From positions 1 through 36,040 of the forward strand of contig JACIWQ010000023.1 in assembly GCA_014360895.1 (NCBI GenBank): DNA of 36,040 bases, written 5' to 3'. The position numbers and the translations under genes were made by a program. The stretch comes from Thermoflexales bacterium (GTDB taxonomy: Bacteria > Chloroflexota > Anaerolineae > B4-G1 > DUEL01). How positions within the stretch are numbered: position 1 is the stretch's first letter; each line of letters begins with the position of its first letter. The notes under the pieces were generated by a model. That model did no database searches and was not told the DNA's origin. It worked only from the letters and a program-made list of their open reading frames with translations. This document shows, piece by piece, positions 29,672-36,040 of the stretch.

Positions 29672-31146
29672 ACCATTTGCTCCCACCGCCCCAGGAGCCG
29701 CCAGCGGCTGGGAGTTTCCTCCCGACAGCTCCCGGCCCGACGGCGCCAGTCGGCCAGGACGGCGGTCAGCGCGGCCGCCAGGACTTCGTCGTCCTCCGGG
29801 GGGGGTGGGGTGATGGGCTCCTCCTCCAGAAAGCGGGTGTGGACCTGGCCCCCGAAGAAGCGGGGACTGTCCAGAAGCGCCCGGTGCAGGTCCAGGTTGG
29901 TCGTCACACCCACAATCTGGTACTCGTCCAGCGCCCGGCGCATCCGGACAATGGCCACCCCGCGCGTCTCGCCCCAGGCGATCAGTTTCGCCAGCAGCGA
30001 GTCGTAGTAGGGGGTGACGGTCATCCCCTCACAGATGCCGCTATCCACCCGCACCCCCGGCCCGCCCGGCTCCCGCAGCCGGAGGATACGCCCGGTGGAC
30101 GGGGCGAAATCCCGCGCCGGGTCCTCGGCCAGGATGCGGCACTCTATGGCCCAGCCGCGCGGCTGGATGTCCCACTGGCGGTAGCGGAGTTCCCGTCCAG
30201 CGGCGATGCGCAGTTGCTCCTTGACGATGTCCACTCCGGTGACGGCCTCGGTGACGGTGTGCTCTACCTGCAGGCGGGGGTTGACCTCAATGAAGTAGAA
30301 CCGGCCGTCCGGGGCCAGGAGAAACTCCACCGTTCCGGCGCCCACGTAGCGGACGGCCCGCATCAGGAGGACGGCGGCCCGGCAGAGCCGCTTGCGCAGG
30401 TCCGGCGTCAGGGCGCGGGAGGGGGCCTCCTCCACCAGTTTCTGATGGCGCCGCTGGATGGAGCATTCCCGTTCCCCCAGGTGGACCACGTGGCCTCGGC
30501 CGTCGGCGAGAATCTGGACCTCAATATGGCGGGCCTGCTCCACCTGCCGCTCCAGGTAGAGGGCGTCGTCGCCGAAAGCGGACTTCGCCTCCTGGCGGGC
30601 CAGGGGGATCGCGGCCTCCAGTTCCTCCCGTGACCGGGCAACCCGGATCCCCTTCCCGCCCCCTCCGGCGGCGGCTTTGAGCATCACCGGATACCCGATG
30701 CGGTCTGCTGCCAGAAGGAGTGCCCGGTCGTCCAGTGCCTGCTCCGTCCCCGGCAGGACGGGGATGCCCAGCCGCCGGGCGACCCGCCGTGCGGCGACCT
30801 TATCCCCCATCAGTTCCAGCGTCTCCGGCCGGGGGCCGACGAAGACCAAGCCGGCCTCCGCGCAAGCGCGGGCAAAGGCCGCCGATTCGGCCAGAAAACC
30901 ATAGCCGGGGTGGACGGCCTGCGCGCCGGCCTCCTGTGCCGCCTCTATGATGCGGTCGGCGCGCAGATAACTCTCCCGCGCCGGCGGCGGGCCGATGCAG
31001 TAGGCCTCGTCGGCGTAGCGGACGTGCAGGGAATCCCGGTCCGCCTCGGAGTAGACGGCGACCGTCTCCAGCCCCAGTTCCCGGCACGTCCGCAGCACCC
31101 GGACGGCAATTTCTCCCCGATTGGCGACAAGGACTTTGCGGATCAT
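29665..31146 (-). CDS. accC: Biotin carboxylase subunit
   Basis: An ATP-grasp biotin carboxylase that carboxylates biotin on the carrier protein with bicarbonate and ATP. The 493-residue product starts MIRKVLVANRGEIAVRVLRTCRELG and shows VHPGYGFLAESAAFA, the glycine-rich ATP loop AAAGGGGKGIRVA, RHIEVQILADGRGHVVHLGERECSIQRRHQKLVEEAPS, and the EVNPRLQVEHTVTE active-site region. A C-terminal tail of about 45 residues beyond the usual core is Glu/Pro- then Arg-rich. AAGG lies directly before ATG 31146. The gene may be acetyl-CoA carboxylase accC or a propionyl-CoA/acyl-CoA carboxylase alpha subunit; the sequence alone does not separate these. Confidence 0.93.
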   Translation of the reverse strand: MIRKVLVANRGEIAVRVLRTCRELGLETVAVYSEADRDSLHVRYADEAYCIGPPPARESYLRADRIIEAAQEAGAQAVHPGYGFLAESAAFARACAEAGLVFVGPRPETLELMGDKVAARRVARRLGIPVLPGTEQALDDRALLLAADRIGYPVMLKAAAGGGGKGIRVARSREELEAAIPLARQEAKSAFGDDALYLERQVEQARHIEVQILADGRGHVVHLGERECSIQRRHQKLVEEAPSRALTPDLRKRLCRAAVLLMRAVRYVGAGTVEFLLAPDGRFYFIEVNPRLQVEHTVTEAVTGVDIVKEQLRIAAGRELRYRQWDIQPRGWAIECRILAEDPARDFAPSTGRILRLREPGGPGVRVDSGICEGMTVTPYYDSLLAKLIAWGETRGVAIVRMRRALDEYQIVGVTTNLDLHRALLDSPRFFGGQVHTRFLEEEPITPPPPEDDEVLAAALTAVLADWRRRAGSCREETPSRWRLLGRWEQMVT

Positions 31147-31502
31147 GCCTTATTGTGTGTTCCGTATGAGGGTAGAATTTTCATCCCGGCTCTTACACAA
31201 GAAGTAACACCGGAGAACGAGGAACGGTTCGCTGGACTTTGTCTCAGCGTTGCAACAACCGCTGGGGGCTCTAACCTCATTTTTGTCCAGCCGTTCCAGG
31301 CTGGGGCCGGGCGCTGGACGCCGGTAACCGTATCATTCCGGGGACACAGGGGGTAGGCAAAAAGGGGGTTGAAGCTCCGTAAAAGGGGGATAAAAGCGGC
31401 CATCGTCTGCCCATAATGAATTTGAGCCAACCAGCGGAAAGCATTATGTGGCCCCTCCAGGTGGCCGATATCCCTAACTCGTGACGGTCCCGGCACCGAG
31501 AT
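31147..31502. other. Divergent intergenic region, no supported gene
   Basis: About 355 bp between the divergent accC and RHS genes, before the RHS promoter. Short frames exist on both strands but none has a ribosome-binding site plus recognisable motifs. A + strand open stretch around 31180-31350 (reading EVTPENEERFAGLCL) has codon-like character and could be a gene remnant. A CATAATG/CATTATG inverted pair lies near 31420-31450. The base composition is less GC-rich than the neighbouring genes. Confidence 0.5.
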
Positions 31503-31531
31503 TTGACGGAAGGGGTGTTTAATGGTATAAT
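31503..31531 (+). promoter_or_regulatory. Near-consensus promoter of the RHS gene
   Basis: -35 TTGACG at 31503-31508, 17-bp spacer, -10 TATAAT at 31526-31531. It is the best sigma-70-type promoter in the window and lies about 60 bp upstream of ATG 31592, which has AAGGAGG 7 bp upstream. Confidence 0.85.
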
Positions 31532-31591
31532 TATAAATGCAAGCCAATTATGCTCACGTTCACTTGTCATTGTGAGGAAGGAGGTCTTGTG

Positions 31592-34500
31592 ATGTCTGAA
31601 GTCTCCCCCCGCCGCGCATGGCTTCTTTACTCCGGTGTGATTGCTCTTCTCTGGCTGATTCTTCTTCTGACTTTGCTGACCGATGGCCATTCTGTGTCAG
31701 CGCGCGTGGCCTCTGTTCCTTCCATTTCCTCAGTTACCTCTTGTGCATATCGCTTTGATAACTGGTTGTTTGGCTCATCTTATGGCTGCATGAGATATGG
31801 TACTTGCCCGCCAACAGTTGAATTTGGCGGCCCGGCTCCCCTCTCGTCAACCACTTATCTTTCAGCGGGTACCCCTATTTCCGTGTCCGTCTATCTGGCA
31901 GCGCCCTCCGGCTATGTAAGGGTTGCCCATTACAGTCTGGACTCTTACTATAGGTTCTCCCAGGACTGGTTTTCGGACCCTGCTGTGACCGTCACTGTCA
32001 TCGCTTATTATACTTTGACTTCGTATTGTAATACCTCAAATAACTGTGGGGACACGCTATTAGAGGTGAAAGGTTGGTCTAGCGCCTTTAACGTTGCCTG
32101 GAAAGTTTCCTGGTTAGCCCGCCAAGGAGGAACCACCTCTGGTACTTTTATCACGACGACGGCCAATCTTCACAGCCTGAGTTTCCGCTGGACCGCAGGT
32201 TCCGGTTGCAATTTGGGAGGTCTCGGCGAGAGATGTGGTGGATTTGAATCTTCCGTTCGCATCTTTGTGATCCCTGCCTGTATTCCCTCTCCCCCCTCAG
32301 TCCCTACGCCGACTCCGAGTCCTACTCCGACGCCGGGCCCCCCAATTACCAGTATACTTCCTTCCGATCAGGTCTTTGCCCCCTGTGAGTGCCCATTTGG
32401 CTGTGCCACGGCGAACCAGAACTGGGCTGGCGGTCCCATCAACACCCGCACCGGCAACTACCACTACAGCCGCCAGGATTTCTCCATCCCTGCGCTGGGG
32501 CAACCTCTGCGCTTTGAACGCAGTTACAATGCTCAGGCCACCGGTCTGTACACGATGCCCTTGGGGCCGGGGTGGACCCATAATTACGATATGGATCTGA
32601 CATTTCCCGGTGACCCCGGTGGCGAGCCGGGCACCATCATCGTCAAGGGCTGCCACGGCTCACGCTTCCGCTTCCGGGACAATGGGGATGGGACGTACAC
32701 GGCCTGGCCGGGCGTGTGGGCGACACTCACGCGCACGCTGACCGCGCCGTACACCTACACACTCACCGGCGTGGATCAGTCCACTTACGTCTTCGACGAC
32801 GCGGGACGCCTGACCGAGGTCCGCAGCCCGCAGGGGCCGGCGCTCACCCTCTCGTATGACGAGGGACGCCTAGTACGCGTCGCCGACGCGACGGGCCTGC
32901 GCTACCTCGACTTTTCCTACGACGCGCAAGGCCGCCTCGTGGAGGTACGCGATCCCATCGCGCGCACCGTGCAATATGGCTACGACGCCAACGGCGACCT
33001 GACGGTGGTGACTGACACACGCGGCCTGGCCTGGACATATACCTACACCGGCACGCATCTTCTGTACGATGTGCACGACCCGCTGGGGAACGTTGTGGAA
33101 CGTACTGACTATGATGCCCAGGGCCGTGCGGTGCGCCAGTGGCAGGGCGACCTCTCGACGCCGCCGCTACAGATCGAGTACGGCCCAACGGGCATTGTGA
33201 CCATTACCGATCCAGCGGGAAACGTAACGGTGGACGGTTACAGCAGTCATGGTGTGCTTGCCACCCAGAGTGATGCTGTCGGCACCTCCTCGCGTACCTA
33301 CGACGCCCACTTCAACTGGACTTCGACGACCGATGCGCTGGGCCGCACGACCGGCTACACGTTCAACGCGATGGGCCAACCGGAACAGGTCACCGATGCG
33401 CTGGGAAACACCACCCGTATGGCCTACGACAGTCTCAATCACCTGACGGTCGTGACCGACGCACTGGGGCGCACGACCCACTATGAGTACGACGGCAACC
33501 TCCTGATCGCCACCACCGATGCTCTGGGTGGGAGGGTGGTCAACACCTACGACGATCGCGGTCTCCTTGTCCAAGTGGTGGACCACGGTGTCACGACGAC
33601 CTATGGCTACGATGCCTGGGGCCAGCGGGTTGTCGTCACCGACGCGCTGGGAAACGTCACCCGCTACGGCTACGATGCGGTGGGGCGGCTTATTACTACC
33701 ACCGATGCCCTGGGACAGGTCACCCTCAACGAGTATGACGCCGCCGACCACCTCGTCCGCACGGTCCGCAACTATCTGCCCAGCTACCCGCAGAACTATC
33801 TGGAGACGTACAACCTGGTCACCGAGTACGAATACGACGCGGCCGGGCGGCAGGTGGCGATGACCGACACCCTGGGTTTCGTTACCCGCTCCGAGTATGA
33901 CGGGGCCGGTCGCCTCATCCGCACCATCCGCAACTATCTGCCCGGCTACCCGCAGAATTACCTCAACACCTACAACCTGATCACCGAATACGGCTACGAC
34001 GAGGCCGGTCGCCAGGTCGTGGTGACCGACACGCTGGGGAACGCCACCTACACCGAGTACGACGAACTGGGCCGGGTGAAGCGGGTCTGGCAGAACTATC
34101 TCCCGGGCTACCCCCAGAACTACCTGGATACCTATAACCGGGTCACCGAGTACGGCTATGACGCCGTGGACAACCAGATTCTGGTCACCGATACCCTGGG
34201 GAACGTCACCTACACCGAATACGATGAACTGAATCGCGTCCAGCGGGTTTGGCAGAACTATTTGCCTGGATACCCGCGGAACTATCTGAACGAGTACAAC
34301 CTGGTCACCGAATATGAGTACGACGCCGTCGGCAACCAGATCCGGGTTACGGATCCCGCCTCCCGGGTCACGTTCTACGAATACGACGCGCTCCATCGCC
34401 CGGTCACCGTCACCACCAACTATGTGGACGGCGTCTACGATCCGGCGAGGCCCGATGAGGACCTGATCCGGGTGACGACTTACGACGCCGCCGGCCGGGT

Positions 34501-36040
34501 GCAACGGGTTACGGATTCCGCATCACGGATCACGGATTACGTATACGATGCGCTGGGCCGCCAGGTGGCCGTCATCCAGAACTATGAGGACGGGGTCTAT
34601 GAGCCCGACGAGCCCGACCGGGACCTGCGGACGGAGACGGAGTACGACGCGCTGGGACGGGTGAGCAGGAAGCGGGATGCCGGGGGTAACGTCACGACGT
34701 ACGAATACGATGCGGCGGGACGGCTGATTACCACGACGGATGCCCTCTCGGGGACGACCGTGACCCGTTACGACGCGCTGGGGCGGCGGGTGGCCCAGAC
34801 CGACCCGCTGGGTCACACCACCGTCTACACGTATGATGCCGCCGGGCGGTTGATTGCCCAGGCCGACCCGCTGGGGAACGTCACGCAATATGCCTACGAC
34901 GCGCTGGGGCGGCGGACGGTGGTGACCGACGCCGACGGCGTGGCGGTCCACTTTTCCTATGACGCATTGGGCCGCCTGGTGGCGACCTGCGACGGGCTGG
35001 GGAACTGCACGCGGTACGGCTACGACGTGCTGGGCAACCGCACGGTGATGACGGACGCCAACGGCGTTGTCACGAAGTACGAGTACGACCGGATGGGGCG
35101 GCTGGTGGCGGTGGTGGAGAACTGGCGGCCTGGTGAGCTTGCCGACTACCAGACCAACGTCCGCACCGAATACGGCTACGATGCGCTGGGGAACCTGGTC
35201 GTCATCACCGATGCGCTGGGGCACACGACGGTCTACACGTATGACCTGGCGGGGCGGCGGGTGGCGGAGGCGGACCCGCTGGGGAACGTCACCCGCTACG
35301 TCTACGATGCGCTGGGGCGGCGGGTGGGCGAGGTCTACCCGGACGAGTCCGGCCCGATTACCGTGACGACGGTCTACAATGCGCTGGGCTGGCCGACGCG
35401 GATGGAGTACCCGGCGGTGGGGGAGGTGCCCGGGTTCACCGTGGAGATTGCCTACGATGGGCTGGGTCACCGGACGGCGGTGACGGATGCGGTGGGGACG
35501 ACGACGTACCATTACGATGCGCTGTACCAGCCGTTGGGGATCGCGGTGCCCACGGGCCAGGCGCAGTATCGGTACGATGCGGCGGGGCGGCGGACGCACC
35601 TGGTCTATCCGAGCGGGGAGGTGGTCACCTACACTCACGATGCGGCGGGACGGCTGGTGCGGGTGGAGGACTGGACGGGCGGCACGACGGTCTACACCTA
35701 TACGGCGGCGGGGCGGCTGAGCGGGGTTCGGCTGCCCAACGGGGTCACCACGCGGTACGGGTATGATGGGGCGGGGCGGCTGGTGTGGATAGAGCATCGG
35801 GATGGCGGGGGTGCGTTGCTGGCGCGGTACGAATACGAGTTGGACGGGGTGGGGAACCGGGTGCGGGTGACGGAGATGCTGCGGCTGCCGGCGACGCCGA
35901 CACCCACGCCGACGCCAACGAATACACCGACGCCGACGGCCACGCCCACCCTGACGCCGACGCCGACGGCAACGCCGACGCACACGCACACCCCGACGCC
36001 GACCCCGACACCCACGCCGACGCCGACGCCGACACCGACG
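31592..36040 (+). CDS. RHS/YD-repeat surface protein (3' end beyond window)
   Basis: An open frame of at least 1483 codons running off the right edge. Residues about 10-32 are a signal/anchor helix (WLLYSGVIALLWLILLLTLL). Residues 35-225 form a Cys-, Ser- and Tyr-rich domain of lower GC and no recognised family. A Pro/Thr linker (PTPTPSPTPTPGPP) follows near residue 235. Then comes the RHS entry sequence GGPINTRTGNYHYSRQDFSI...LRFERSYNA. More than 25 YD repeats (YDALGR, YDAAGR, VTDALGN) follow, then a second, longer (TP)n run at the right edge. RHS proteins build hollow beta shells that hold a C-terminal toxin or other cargo; here the terminus is not visible. Inside, six units of exactly 162 bp run from 33770 to about 34640. 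Secreted or surface-attached is the likely location. Confidence 0.9.
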   Translation, partial: MSEVSPRRAWLLYSGVIALLWLILLLTLLTDGHSVSARVASVPSISSVTSCAYRFDNWLFGSSYGCMRYGTCPPTVEFGGPAPLSSTTYLSAGTPISVSVYLAAPSGYVRVAHYSLDSYYRFSQDWFSDPAVTVTVIAYYTLTSYCNTSNNCGDTLLEVKGWSSAFNVAWKVSWLARQGGTTSGTFITTTANLHSLSFRWTAGSGCNLGGLGERCGGFESSVRIFVIPACIPSPPSVPTPTPSPTPTPGPPITSILPSDQVFAPCECPFGCATANQNWAGGPINTRTGNYHYSRQDFSIPALGQPLRFERSYNAQATGLYTMPLGPGWTHNYDMDLTFPGDPGGEPGTIIVKGCHGSRFRFRDNGDGTYTAWPGVWATLTRTLTAPYTYTLTGVDQSTYVFDDAGRLTEVRSPQGPALTLSYDEGRLVRVADATGLRYLDFSYDAQGRLVEVRDPIARTVQYGYDANGDLTVVTDTRGLAWTYTYTGTHLLYDVHDPLGNVVERTDYDAQGRAVRQWQGDLSTPPLQIEYGPTGIVTITDPAGNVTVDGYSSHGVLATQSDAVGTSSRTYDAHFNWTSTTDALGRTTGYTFNAMGQPEQVTDALGNTTRMAYDSLNHLTVVTDALGRTTHYEYDGNLLIATTDALGGRVVNTYDDRGLLVQVVDHGVTTTYGYDAWGQRVVVTDALGNVTRYGYDAVGRLITTTDALGQVTLNEYDAADHLVRTVRNYLPSYPQNYLETYNLVTEYEYDAAGRQVAMTDTLGFVTRSEYDGAGRLIRTIRNYLPGYPQNYLNTYNLITEYGYDEAGRQVVVTDTLGNATYTEYDELGRVKRVWQNYLPGYPQNYLDTYNRVTEYGYDAVDNQILVTDTLGNVTYTEYDELNRVQRVWQNYLPGYPRNYLNEYNLVTEYEYDAVGNQIRVTDPASRVTFYEYDALHRPVTVTTNYVDGVYDPARPDEDLIRVTTYDAAGRVQRVTDSASRITDYVYDALGRQVAVIQNYEDGVYEPDEPDRDLRTETEYDALGRVSRKRDAGGNVTTYEYDAAGRLITTTDALSGTTVTRYDALGRRVAQTDPLGHTTVYTYDAAGRLIAQADPLGNVTQYAYDALGRRTVVTDADGVAVHFSYDALGRLVATCDGLGNCTRYGYDVLGNRTVMTDANGVVTKYEYDRMGRLVAVVENWRPGELADYQTNVRTEYGYDALGNLVVITDALGHTTVYTYDLAGRRVAEADPLGNVTRYVYDALGRRVGEVYPDESGPITVTTVYNALGWPTRMEYPAVGEVPGFTVEIAYDGLGHRTAVTDAVGTTTYHYDALYQPLGIAVPTGQAQYRYDAAGRRTHLVYPSGEVVTYTHDAAGRLVRVEDWTGGTTVYTYTAAGRLSGVRLPNGVTTRYGYDGAGRLVWIEHRDGGGALLARYEYELDGVGNRVRVTEMLRLPATPTPTPTPTNTPTPTATPTLTPTPTATPTHTHTPTPTPTPTPTPTPTPT
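33770..34741 (+). repeat. Six 162-bp internal repeats in the RHS gene
   Basis: The AAC codon opening each unit is at 33770, 33932, 34094, 34256, 34418 and 34580, spaced exactly 162 bp (54 codons). The first four units begin NYLPxYPxNYL; the last two diverge to NYVDGVYDP and NYEDGVYEP. Each unit spans two YD repeats plus an insertion loop. Confidence 0.85.
35892..36040 (+). repeat. Thr-Pro (ACG CCG) linker repeat at the window edge
   Basis: About 150 bp of CCGACG/CCCACG codons encoding (TP)n with occasional Ala, Asn, Leu and His. It belongs to the RHS frame. Such flexible linkers are frequent in Chloroflexota exported proteins and probably tether a following domain. Confidence 0.85.

Noticed and set aside
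31180-31356. Short + strand open stretch with coding-like character in the accC-RHS spacer
   Set aside because: No start codon with ribosome-binding site and no recognisable family. It is open only because it continues an antisense shadow of accC. Kept only as a possible remnant.
33167-35989. Two antisense open frames of 445 and 488 codons in the RHS gene, with apparently repetitive proteins
   Set aside because: The repetition simply mirrors the YD repeats on the other strand; the + strand frame has a promoter, ribosome-binding site and signal sequence.

Overview
The window is GC-rich (roughly 65-70 %), densely coding and almost entirely on the + strand. It looks like a chromosomal segment of a Chloroflexota bacterium, probably an anaerobic or thermophilic Anaerolineae-type lineage. 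The hints are a secreted protein with the YLPLV motif, (TP)n-linked surface proteins, tungsten aldehyde:ferredoxin oxidoreductase and four-subunit pyruvate:ferredoxin oxidoreductase, and gene spacers filled with short degenerate tandem repeats. The taxonomic call is inference from gene content, not a database result.

Layout. 1-5028: recG (cut by the left edge), coaD, a coiled-coil protein, an SbcD/Mre11-like nuclease and a DUF3343 protein, with repeat-filled spacers. 5067-8276: one very large fusion of serine hydroxymethyltransferase to the aminomethyltransferase GcvT. 8318-11520: a secreted protein, a four-cluster ferredoxin and an AOR-family tungstoenzyme. 11648-15300: two paralogous lipoproteins, a VanW-like wall protein and a HAS-barrel-like protein. 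15590-17565: RNA 3'-phosphate cyclase (rtcA) overlapping RNase Z. 17671-21674: a porCDAB operon in which a small ORF plus nucleotidyltransferase pair sits between the alpha and beta genes, closed by a strong terminator. 21735-27847: a co-directional run of a CrtC/AttH-like protein, two halves of a split dikinase-type phosphotransferase, a GT-C membrane glycosyltransferase, a FlK-like thioesterase and a methyltransferase. 28010-29047: an AmrS-type radical SAM enzyme. 29048-31146 (- strand): biotin carboxylase and a biotin carrier protein. 31592-36040: a giant RHS/YD-repeat surface protein that runs off the right edge.

Metabolically the window points to ferredoxin-based anaerobic chemistry (POR, AOR and its ferredoxin), glycine/serine one-carbon metabolism (SHMT-GcvT) and acyl-CoA carboxylation. 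The least ordinary items are the split dikinase cassette, the toxin-antitoxin-like pair embedded in the por operon, the SHMT-GcvT fusion with an extra GcvT/YgfZ-like segment, and families of short repeats that supply stop codons, C-terminal residues, a possible ribosome-binding site and, in one case, an in-frame piece of a membrane protein.
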